From: Verrucomicrobiota bacterium
GTDB taxonomy: Bacteria; Verrucomicrobiota; Verrucomicrobiia; Opitutales; Opitutaceae
DNA: 6,210 nt
NCBI GenBank assembly: GCA_023386835.1
Contig: JAEWIY010000021.1
Span: 1 to 6,210, forward strand
Direction: 5' to 3'
Positions 1 through 6,130 of this stretch are shown here, one piece after another. Position 1 is the first letter of the stretch, and every line of letters starts with the position of its first letter. The notes below the pieces were generated by a model, which was given only the letters and a program-made list of their open reading frames with translations, was not told the DNA's origin and searched no databases. A program made the translations under genes and the position numbers.

Positions 1-33
1 CTGAGGAGCGGAGGTGGAGCCTCCGCTCCTCAG
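1..33 (-). terminator. Perfect 14-bp hairpin at the end of pheA, probable terminator
   Basis: Bases 1-14 and 20-33 are perfect inverted repeats (left arm ctgaggagcggagg) around a 5-nt loop. The pheA stop codon (complement of 30-32) lies inside the arm that is transcribed first on the minus strand, so the stem begins at the end of the gene. The stem is GC-rich and would be very stable. An intrinsic terminator needs a U-tract after the second arm, which would lie beyond base 1 and cannot be seen. On the plus strand no T-run follows base 33, so a role for minus-strand transcripts is more likely. A 3'-end stabilising structure is the alternative. Confidence 0.55.
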
Positions 34-1112
34 CTCGCCACCGGATAGCTGCCGAGCCACTGCACGAGCGGGCAGAAGGACTTCAGATGGGCGAGCGCTT
101 CCTTCATCGAGGGGTCATCGTAGTGACCGGTCACGTCGACGAAGAAATAATAGTCCCACGGGCGGCGCTTGCTCGGGCGCGATTCAATCTTCGAAAGGTT
201 GATGCCTCGCTCCGCCAGCGGCATCAGCATCTTCAGCAACGCCCCGGAGTGCGACGCGGCATCGTCGCCCAACGAAATGACGAAGCTGCTCATGTCACGG
301 CCGTTTCCAACCGGCCCGGCGGGTTGTTTTCCGAGGACAAAGAAGCGCGTGGTGTTGTCCGTCTTGTCCTGGATGTTCCGGACCTGCACCGGCACCTGAT
401 AATACTGCGCAGCCAGTTCACTTGCCACCGCGGCGGCTCCACGCTCGTCCTTGGCGATCTGTACCGCGCGGGACGTGCTGGGCGCATCGATGAGCTGGGC
501 GTGCGGCAAATGCCGCTGCAACCAGTGGCGGCATTGCGCGAGCGCCTGGTCCTTTGAATACACCCGGGTGATCTTCTCCAGCGGGTGCGGCGAGATCAGG
601 GCGTGCGCAATTTCGAGGTGGATCTGCGCGACGATCTTCAGGTCGCTCTCGACGAAGCTGTCCAGCGTTTCGCGCACGCTGCCCTCCGTGGAGTTTTCGA
701 TCGGGATGACGGCGTAATCCGCCTCGCCCTTGTCGACGGCCGTGAAGATGTCGCTGATCGTCGCCATCGCGTGGTAATCCACGCTGGCGCCAAACTTTTT
801 CATCGCGGCTGCATGCGTATTGCTGGCCTCGGGTCCGAGGTACGCGATGAGCAGCGGCTTCTCGAGCGCGATGGCTGCCGACATGATCTCGCGATAGATC
901 GCCTTCAGCGCCGGGTCCTTGATTGGCCCGGTGTTGAGCGCACAGACCTTTCGCAGCACGGCGTCTTCCCGCTCGGGCACGTAGATCTGGCCACCGCTGC
1001 TTCGCTTGAGCCGCCCGATCTCGGCAGCGAGGCTCAACCGCTCGTTGAGCAGTTGCACCAATTGTTGGTCAAGTCGGTCGATCTTCTCGCGGATCGGCTG
1101 GAGGGGATCCAT
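30..1112 (-). CDS. pheA: Bifunctional chorismate mutase / prephenate dehydratase (P-protein)
   Basis: This cytoplasmic enzyme converts chorismate to prephenate and then to phenylpyruvate, the last dedicated steps before phenylalanine. The 360-residue length is normal for the bifunctional family. Residues 1-85 form an AroQ-type chorismate mutase with R8, R25, K36 and the PERE segment at 46-49. The prephenate dehydratase domain begins at YLGPE (91-95), contains IPIENSTEGSV (136-146), and ends with the catalytic TRF motif (T255-R256-F257). A C-terminal ACT domain (about 275-355) carries GALL (290-293) and ESRP (310-313), the family signature for phenylalanine binding, so allosteric feedback inhibition is expected. 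The first dehydratase motif reads GPEASNTH instead of the usual GPxGTF. The ATG at 1112 was chosen because the mutase domain starts there; upstream in-frame sequence is arginine-rich and overlaps scpB. It follows scpB by 7 nt with no clear Shine-Dalgarno, suggesting cotranscription. Confidence 0.96.
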   Translation of the reverse strand: MDPLQPIREKIDRLDQQLVQLLNERLSLAAEIGRLKRSSGGQIYVPEREDAVLRKVCALNTGPIKDPALKAIYREIMSAAIALEKPLLIAYLGPEASNTHAAAMKKFGASVDYHAMATISDIFTAVDKGEADYAVIPIENSTEGSVRETLDSFVESDLKIVAQIHLEIAHALISPHPLEKITRVYSKDQALAQCRHWLQRHLPHAQLIDAPSTSRAVQIAKDERGAAAVASELAAQYYQVPVQVRNIQDKTDNTTRFFVLGKQPAGPVGNGRDMSSFVISLGDDAASHSGALLKMLMPLAERGINLSKIESRPSKRRPWDYYFFVDVTGHYDDPSMKEALAHLKSFCPLVQWLGSYPVAS

Positions 1113-1119
1113 GGGCAAA

Positions 1120-2106
1120 TCAGGCGGGTTGCGCGGACTCGCCGTCCGCCGGCGCGGCGTCACCGCCCTCCGGGTGGGCCGGCTCGGGCTCCAACTCGAG
1201 GTGCGCCTCCTCCTCCATCGGCGTCGGCCCCTCGCCCTCCTCAAGCGGCAGACCCATCTCGGCGTCGCCCGGCTTGGTCGGATTCAGGGCATTCTTGAGC
1301 CACTCATCGATCTGGCGCGGCGAGAGCACATCGGACGCCGGCAACTCGACCAACGATTTCACACCGACAAACTCGAGAAACTTGTCCGTCGTGCCGTACT
1401 GCAGCGGACGCCCGGGCAGATCGGCACGACCCGTGATGTAAACGAGTTCGCGTTCCAGCAGTTTGTTCAGGCCGGCTTCGGCGGAAACACCACGGATCGT
1501 CTCGATTTCGGTGCGTGTGACCGGCTGGCGGTAAGCGATCACCGCCAGTGTCTCCAACGCGGACTGCGACAACTTCGCCGGAGGCGGTTCGTTGCGTAGC
1601 ACCCGAACCCAACGCGCAAAGCGCGGGTGCGTGACGATCCGGTAGCCCTGCGCACCCTCGATCAACAGATAAACGTCGTTGGCCTGACGGAGCTCGGCCG
1701 CGATCGCATCCATGGCCTCACGGATCTGCGCGGCTGTGACCAGTGATGGCACATCGGAATACAGATCAGCATCCGACACCGTCGCCACCGCCGCGGCCGC
1801 CACGCCTTCGCTCGGTGTTTCGGTCGAAGGCCCTTCAGCCGACTGCTCTCCGTCGGGCGCCGTTTCGCCTTCCGCTGCCGGCGCGGACGCTTCGGCGAAT
1901 GCAGCGTCTTCGCTGGTTGCCCGAACTTCGGCTGCTTCGGCCGTTGCTTCGGGTTCGGCGGACGCCGTTCCCTCCTCGTTGACCACAACGAGACTCTGCG
2001 CCTGGTCGTGGAACCGGGTGAAGACGGCTTGGATGTCCTTGATCGAAAGCGGCTGGCTCGAGGAAAAGAGCAACGCCTTCAGGACCAACTGGAGATTGAA
2101 TGCCAT
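1120..2106 (-). CDS. scpB: Segregation and condensation protein B (SMC-ScpAB subunit)
   Basis: ScpB dimers bind the kleisin ScpA and help the SMC ATPase complex organise and segregate the chromosome. Family hallmarks are the SALETLAVIAYRQPVTRTEI segment (about 182-201) leading into IRGV (204-207), and the GRADLPGRPLQYGTT stretch (226-240) followed by the FLEFVGV helix region. The first winged helix begins at ALLFSSSQPLSI (11-22) and its strand part resumes at GAQGYRIVTHPRFARWVR (151-168). At 328 residues the protein is far longer than the usual 180-200. The excess is an Ala/Glu/Ser-rich insert at about 44-110 and an acidic, Pro-rich tail at about 275-328. The ATG at 2106 was chosen because the family N-terminus follows it and an AGGGGG lies 10 nt upstream. 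scpA, the usual partner gene, is not adjacent here: upstream is divergent ilvD and downstream is pheA. Confidence 0.95.
   Translation of the reverse strand: MAFNLQLVLKALLFSSSQPLSIKDIQAVFTRFHDQAQSLVVVNEEGTASAEPEATAEAAEVRATSEDAAFAEASAPAAEGETAPDGEQSAEGPSTETPSEGVAAAAVATVSDADLYSDVPSLVTAAQIREAMDAIAAELRQANDVYLLIEGAQGYRIVTHPRFARWVRVLRNEPPPAKLSQSALETLAVIAYRQPVTRTEIETIRGVSAEAGLNKLLERELVYITGRADLPGRPLQYGTTDKFLEFVGVKSLVELPASDVLSPRQIDEWLKNALNPTKPGDAEMGLPLEEGEGPTPMEEEAHLELEPEPAHPEGGDAAPADGESAQPA
1777..1977 (-). other. Low-complexity Ala/Glu-rich insert within scpB
   Basis: This part of scpB encodes residues about 44-110, composed mainly of Ala, Glu, Ser, Thr, Pro and Gly with no hydrophobic core pattern. 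On the plus strand the DNA shows recurring gcttcgg/cttcgg units (for example around 1888-1960), so it may have expanded by slippage of short repeats. It lies between the first helices of the N-terminal winged helix and the helix TAAQIREAMDAIAAEL (124-139). The reading frame stays open across it. I expect a disordered loop. Confidence 0.75.
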
Positions 2107-2304
2107 GCGGACGGAGCCCCCTGAGTTGGGCCAGCCCTCCCGACGAAGCAACGATGAAAACCAGCGGCGTCCGGAGCCCGCGTGCCGCCGCGGCCAATCG
2201 GAACTTGGCGCAGCGCGTTCGTGTGAAGCGAAACACGTTTAACCGTGACCAAATGCACGCTTGCGAGTGCTGGCGGGCTTTGGTGCGCTGGCGCGGATTT
2301 GCCC
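2107..2304. promoter_or_regulatory. Divergent scpB / ilvD intergenic region
   Basis: The genes on either side are transcribed outward, so promoters for both must lie here or slightly inside the flanking genes. I found no convincing -35/-10 pair. The only AT-richer patch is 2228-2245. It contains the partial palindrome AAACACGTTT (2231-2240, 4-bp arms) and an overlapping inverted repeat, CGTGT (2220-2224) with ACACG (2233-2237), next to a TTTAAC (2238-2243) that resembles a -10 box. This could be promoter or operator sequence for ilvD, but the match is weak. No branched-chain leader peptide with an Ile/Val/Leu run and attenuator was seen upstream of ilvD. Confidence 0.35.
2117..2122 (-). promoter_or_regulatory. 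Shine-Dalgarno of scpB
   Basis: On the minus strand AGGGGG ends 10 nt before the scpB ATG at 2106. It is the only clear Shine-Dalgarno-like sequence before a gene start in this window, and it decides the start against an in-frame ATG 45 nt further upstream. Confidence 0.6.
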
Positions 2305-4023
2305 ATGCCCTCTACGCCCGATTCCCTGCGTCCTCATTCCTCAGTGGTCGTCGATGGTGACGATCGGGCCCCTGCCCGCTCCATGCTGCGCGCCGTCGGC
2401 TTTACCGATGACGATTTTCGGAAACCGCAGATCGCCGTCGCCAGCTCGGCCAGCGACATGACGCCCTGCAACGTTCACCTCGGCGACCTGAGCGAGCACG
2501 CGCGCCGCGGAGTGGCGCAAGCCGGCGGAAAGCCGGTCTACTTCAACACCATTACGGTGACCGACGGCATCAGCATGGGAACGCAGGGCATGCGTTACAG
2601 CCTGGTGTCGCGTGAGGTAATCGCGGACTCGATCGAGACCGCCGTGGCCGCGGAGGGCTTTGACGGACTGATCGCAATCGGTGGCTGCGACAAAAATATG
2701 CCCGGCGCGATGATGGCGATCGCCCGCCTGAACCGCCCGGCCGTCTTTATCTACGGCGGCACGATTCTGCCGGGATTCCTGCCCAACGACAAGGAGTGCC
2801 AGAAGCCTCTCGACATCGTCTCGGTGTTCGAGGCGGTCGGCAAACATGCCAAGGGTGAACTCGACGCCGACGGCCTCAAGCAGGTCGAGATGAGCGCGAT
2901 CCCCGGGCCGGGGTCCTGCGGTGGTATGTACACCGCCAATACGATGGCCAGCGCCATCGAGGTGCTCGGCATGAGCCTGCCGAACTCCAGCGCCCAGCTC
3001 GCGGTCAGCGAGGCCAAGCGCCTGGATTGCGAGCGCGCCGGCGCCGCCGTCATGAACATGCTGCGCCGCGGCATCTGTCCCCGCGACATCCTGACGCGGC
3101 AGGCGTTCGAGAACGCGATCACGGTCTGCACCGCGCTCGGCGGCTCGACCAACCTCATTCTGCACCTGCTGGCGATCGCCCATAGCGCCGGCGTTTCGCT
3201 GACGCTGGAAGACTTCAAGACGATCGGTGAACGCGTGCCGCTGCTCGCCGACTTGAAGCCCTTCGGCCGGTATAACATGAGCCACCTCGTGCGCATCGGC
3301 GGCATCCGGCCGATGATGAAGCTGCTGCTCGACCGTGGCCTGCTTCACGGCGACTGCCTGACGGTTTCGGGCGAGACGATCGCCGAAACGCTGAAGGACG
3401 TGCAGCCTTACGGTGCGTATCCGACCGAGCAGGACATCATCCGCCCGTGGGACCAGCCGATCAAGGCGCAGACCCATTTGCGCGTGCTGCGGGGCAACCT
3501 CGCGCCCGAGGGCGCGGTCGGCAAGATCACCGGCAAGGAAGGCCTTCACTTCAAGGGCACCGCCAAGGTCTACGAAGGTGAGGAAGATGCGCTGCAGGGC
3601 ATCCTGCGCGGTGATGTCGTGAAGGGCGATGTCGTTGTCATTCGCAACGAGGGTCCCGTCGGCGGCCCCGGCATGCGAGAGATGCTCTCCCCTACCAGCG
3701 CGGTCGCCGGCCGCGGGTTGATCAAGGACGTCGCGCTGATCACCGACGGACGTTTCTCCGGTGGCAGCCATGGTTTCGACGTCGGCCATATCACGCCCGA
3801 GGCCGCGCTCGGCGGACCGATCGGTATCGTGCGCAATGGCGATCTGATCGAGATCGACGCGGTGAAGAACACCATCGACGTGCTGATCTCCCCCGAGGAG
3901 TACGCCGCCCGCATGAAGGCCCATCAGCCGCGGCCCCCGCGCGAGACCCGCGGCGTGCTGGCGAAGTACGCCAAGCTCGTCGCGAGCGCGTCCGAAGGCG
4001 CCGTGACCGACAAATACCTGTGA
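2305..4023 (+). CDS. ilvD: Dihydroxy-acid dehydratase
   Basis: The enzyme dehydrates 2,3-dihydroxy-isovalerate and 2,3-dihydroxy-3-methylvalerate to the 2-keto acid precursors of valine, leucine and isoleucine, using an Fe-S cluster and Mg2+. The three expected cluster cysteines are visible: C55 in TPCNVHL, C128 in GGCDKNMPG (with K130, the Lys carbamylated in this family), and C205 in GPGSCGGMYTANTM. TDG (86-88) and NEGPVGGPGM (448-457) supply metal ligands, and S485 in DGRFSGG is the expected catalytic base. The 572-residue length and the TPCN cysteine place it with the shorter plant/cyanobacterial-type subfamily rather than the E. coli type, which has VPGHVHL there; a [2Fe-2S] cluster is therefore likely. 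The ATG at 2305 is preferred. A GTG at 2245 would add 20 residues with no resemblance to the family. Neither start has a good Shine-Dalgarno. pgi follows after 111 nt. Confidence 0.97.
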   Translation: MPSTPDSLRPHSSVVVDGDDRAPARSMLRAVGFTDDDFRKPQIAVASSASDMTPCNVHLGDLSEHARRGVAQAGGKPVYFNTITVTDGISMGTQGMRYSLVSREVIADSIETAVAAEGFDGLIAIGGCDKNMPGAMMAIARLNRPAVFIYGGTILPGFLPNDKECQKPLDIVSVFEAVGKHAKGELDADGLKQVEMSAIPGPGSCGGMYTANTMASAIEVLGMSLPNSSAQLAVSEAKRLDCERAGAAVMNMLRRGICPRDILTRQAFENAITVCTALGGSTNLILHLLAIAHSAGVSLTLEDFKTIGERVPLLADLKPFGRYNMSHLVRIGGIRPMMKLLLDRGLLHGDCLTVSGETIAETLKDVQPYGAYPTEQDIIRPWDQPIKAQTHLRVLRGNLAPEGAVGKITGKEGLHFKGTAKVYEGEEDALQGILRGDVVKGDVVVIRNEGPVGGPGMREMLSPTSAVAGRGLIKDVALITDGRFSGGSHGFDVGHITPEAALGGPIGIVRNGDLIEIDAVKNTIDVLISPEEYAARMKAHQPRPPRETRGVLAKYAKLVASASEGAVTDKYL

Positions 4024-4134
4024 CGCGGTCGCGGAACCACGCCGCCAAGCGCCGGGCGACCACCACCGCCGCCACCCACAAATCCGCGCCCTGTTTGCGT
4101 CCTCCTCTTCGCCTGAACGACTGAACACCTTCCC

Positions 4135-5703
4135 ATGACCTGGAACCGCTTTCAACAGCACTACCATCCGTATCCCGAGCTGGGTTTCGCTCTCGACCTG
4201 AGCCGTTTGCCCATTCCCGACGGCTACTTCGCCAAGATGGAGCCGGAGGTGCAGAAGGCGTTTGCCGCGATGAAGGCGCTGGAAGGCGGCGCGGTCGCCA
4301 ATCCGGACGAGAATCGGATGGTGGGACATTACTGGCTGCGCGCCCCGCAGCTGGCGCCGACGGAGACGCTGCGCAACGCCATCACGTCAACGGTGCAGGC
4401 CGTGAAGGATTTCACTGCGAAGGTTCACTCGGGCGCCGTTGGCGGTCCCAAGGGCCGTTTCACGCAGCTCCTCGTGGTGGGCATCGGCGGCTCCGCGCTC
4501 GGACCGCAGCTGGTGAACCACGCGCTCGGCCAACCGGGAGCGGATCGCCTGGCGGTCACGTTCTTCGACAACACGGATCCGGACGGCATGGACTACGTGC
4601 TGGCTTCACTGGCCGGCAAGTTGCCCGAAACGCTGGTGGTGGTGATCTCCAAGTCCGGTGGCACAGTCGAGACGCGCAACGGCATGCTCGAAGCCGCCGC
4701 GGCCTTCGGTGCGGCCGGTCTCGACCCCGCGAAACACTTTGTCGCGGTGACTGGTGAGGGTTCAAAGCTCGAACAAACCGCAATCAAGGAAGGCTGGCTG
4801 GCGCGTTTCCCAATGTGGGATTGGGTTGGTGGCCGCACCTCGGAGTTGAGCGCAGTGGGACTTTTGCCGGCGGCCCTCCAGGGCCTGGACATCGACGGGA
4901 TGCTCGCTGGCGCCGCCGCCATGGATGAGCTGACCCGGCGGCCGGTGACGACAGAGAACCCGGCGGCGCTGCTCGCGTTGGCCTGGCATTTCGCGACCGA
5001 CGGCCGTGGGACCAAGGACATGGTGGTGCTGCCCTACAAGGATCGCCTGTTGCTGTTCTCCCGCTACCTGCAGCAGCTCGTCATGGAGTCGCTGGGCAAG
5101 GAACTCGACCTCAACGGGCGCGTCGTCAACCAAGGCATCGCTGTTTACGGCAACAAGGGCTCGACGGATCAGCATGCGTACGTCCAGCAGCTGCGCGAAG
5201 GCGTGAACAACTTCTTCGTGACCTTCATCGAGGTGTTGAAGGACCGCGCCGCCGACTCGCTTGAAGTTGAGCCCGGCGTCACCAGCGGCGACTACCTGCA
5301 AGGTTTCCTCCTCGGCACGCGTGACGCGCTGACGGAGAAAGATCGCTGGTCCATCACCTTGACGGTTCCTGACGTATCTCCGCGCACGCTGGGCATGTTG
5401 ATCGCCCTCTACGAACGCGTCACCGGCTTGTACGCCACGCTCGTTGGTATCAACGCCTACCACCAGCCCGGGGTCGAAGCCGGCAAGAAGGCCGCCACCG
5501 GCGTGATCGCTTTGCGCCGCCAGCTGACGGACGCGCTGGGGCGCGCGAAAGGTCGCGAGTTCACCGCCGAGGCGCTGGCCAGGGAAGTGGGCGGCGATCC
5601 CGAATTGGCGTTTAAGGTCCTTGAACACCTCGCGGCCAACGGCGTCGTGCGCAAGCAGTCGCGCACGCCGTGGTACGAGAGCACCTACACCGTCGCGGGC
5701 TGA
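4135..5703 (+). CDS. pgi: Glucose-6-phosphate isomerase with C-terminal extension
   Basis: The cytoplasmic enzyme interconverts glucose 6-phosphate and fructose 6-phosphate in glycolysis and gluconeogenesis. Two SIS-fold halves are recognisable. GIGGSALGPQ (116-125) and SKSGGTVETRN (172-182) bind the sugar phosphate. The active-site residues are present: R234 in GGRTSE, E318 in VMESLGKELD, H347 in GSTDQHAY, and K451 in QPGVEAGKK. All key residues are intact, so the enzyme should be active. After the catalytic core, residues about 463-522 add a small helical module ending in a strand, resembling a winged helix. The ATG at 4135 opens directly into a family-like N-terminus (MTWNRFQQHYHPYPELGF); no Shine-Dalgarno precedes it. 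It sits 111 nt after ilvD on the same strand without an evident terminator between, so partial cotranscription is possible. Confidence 0.97.
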   Translation: MTWNRFQQHYHPYPELGFALDLSRLPIPDGYFAKMEPEVQKAFAAMKALEGGAVANPDENRMVGHYWLRAPQLAPTETLRNAITSTVQAVKDFTAKVHSGAVGGPKGRFTQLLVVGIGGSALGPQLVNHALGQPGADRLAVTFFDNTDPDGMDYVLASLAGKLPETLVVVISKSGGTVETRNGMLEAAAAFGAAGLDPAKHFVAVTGEGSKLEQTAIKEGWLARFPMWDWVGGRTSELSAVGLLPAALQGLDIDGMLAGAAAMDELTRRPVTTENPAALLALAWHFATDGRGTKDMVVLPYKDRLLLFSRYLQQLVMESLGKELDLNGRVVNQGIAVYGNKGSTDQHAYVQQLREGVNNFFVTFIEVLKDRAADSLEVEPGVTSGDYLQGFLLGTRDALTEKDRWSITLTVPDVSPRTLGMLIALYERVTGLYATLVGINAYHQPGVEAGKKAATGVIALRRQLTDALGRAKGREFTAEALAREVGGDPELAFKVLEHLAANGVVRKQSRTPWYESTYTVAG

Positions 5704-5726
5704 CCCAAGCGACCGCGTGCCAGCCG

Positions 5727-5764
5727 CCGTGGGCGTGGCCTCGTTGGAAGGCCCGTTCCCACGG
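5727..5764 (+). terminator. Hairpin 23 nt after pgi, possible 3'-end structure
   Basis: CCGTGGG (5727-5733) pairs with CCCACGG (5758-5764). Inside, GGCCT (5737-5741) pairs with AGGCC (5749-5753) across a small internal loop, leaving a 7-nt apical loop. No T-tract follows, so it is not a standard intrinsic terminator. It may protect the pgi mRNA end or slow polymerase. Such stems also arise by chance in DNA this GC-rich. Confidence 0.35.
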
Positions 5765-5895
5765 TCTCATCGGAGACGCTGGAGCGCTCGCGGCACCTTG
5801 GCATCGCGCGGAAAATGCGCTGGATTGCCGCGCCTCAAGCCTCTTTGCTGGCGGCGCATCGTCCCGCGGCGCCGCCCGCCGCCCCTTTACGCACT

Positions 5896-6069
5896 ATGAA
5901 ACTCTCCTCTAGGATCCTGGCCGCCCTGTTCGTGCTCGCGGCCCCTCTTCTGTTCACCGCCTGCACGTCCAAGTCGGATCAGGACACCTCCATTCCGTGG
6001 AGCCGCCCGGCCGGTTGGGAAGGCCAGATTCCCGGCATGGGCACCACCCCGGGCAGCGGCAATCGCTGA
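5896..6069 (+). CDS. Small predicted lipoprotein, function unknown
   Basis: The 57-residue product has a typical secretion signal: charged MKLSSR, a hydrophobic stretch ILAALFVLAAPLLF (7-20), then T-A-C with C23 as the likely lipidated residue. The lipobox reads L-F-T-A-C; Phe at -3 is less usual than Leu, Val or Ile but tolerated. Thr follows the Cys, so there is no inner-membrane-retention Asp by the E. coli rule. The mature part is only about 35 residues. It is hydrophilic and carries SIPWSRPAGWEGQIPGMG (32-49) with two Trp and several Pro, then a flexible Gly/Thr tail. The ATG at 5896 is preferred; an in-frame ATG at 5815 would place 27 odd Ala/Pro-rich residues before the signal peptide. 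It lies 192 nt after pgi and is followed by a strong terminator, suggesting its own short transcript. I do not recognise a function. Confidence 0.75.
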   Translation: MKLSSRILAALFVLAAPLLFTACTSKSDQDTSIPWSRPAGWEGQIPGMGTTPGSGNR

Positions 6070-6100
6070 GGCGTCTCGCTTAACTGTTTTTACACTCGCC

Positions 6101-6130
6101 ATCCGGCGCCTCGTGGCGCCGGATTTTTTT
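6101..6130 (+). terminator. Strong intrinsic terminator
   Basis: ATCCGGCGCC (6101-6110) and GGCGCCGGAT (6115-6124) form a perfect 10-bp stem with a TCGT loop, followed by a run of seven T (6124-6130). This is a textbook rho-independent terminator for transcripts from the lipoprotein gene, whose stop lies about 30 nt upstream. Its T-run ends immediately before the rsmI GTG. Confidence 0.93.

Noticed and set aside
585..1298. Plus-strand open frame of 237 codons opposite pheA
   Set aside because: It is antisense to pheA, extends into scpB, and ends in Pro/Arg-rich sequence with no family features.
2245..2304. GTG start giving ilvD a 20-residue N-terminal extension
   Set aside because: The extra residues do not resemble the family N-terminus, there is no ribosome site, and the ATG at 2305 gives a normal length.
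2107..2304. Leader-peptide attenuator for ilvD
   Set aside because: No short reading frame with an Ile/Val/Leu run and no alternative hairpins plus T-tract were found.
4027..4061. Inverted repeat GGTCGC / GCGACC after ilvD
   Set aside because: The stem is only 6 bp with a 23-nt loop and no T-tract; this is expected by chance in GC-rich sequence. The rest of the 111-bp ilvD-pgi gap shows no gene or clear signal.
2341..4329. Very long minus-strand open frame (over 600 codons) opposite ilvD and the start of pgi
   Set aside because: It is antisense to two well-supported enzymes; the product is Arg/Ala/Gly/His-rich without family motifs, as expected for a shadow frame in GC-rich DNA.
4762..5628. 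Minus-strand open frame of 288 codons opposite pgi
   Set aside because: It is a shadow of pgi in high-GC DNA with no recognisable domain and crosses the conserved pgi active-site codons.
5798..5826. Possible sigma70-type promoter for the lipoprotein gene: TTGGCA (5798-5803), 17-nt spacer, TGGATT (5821-5826)
   Set aside because: The -35 matches at 5 of 6 positions but the -10 matches only 3 of 6 and lacks the critical second A, so it is not listed as a feature.
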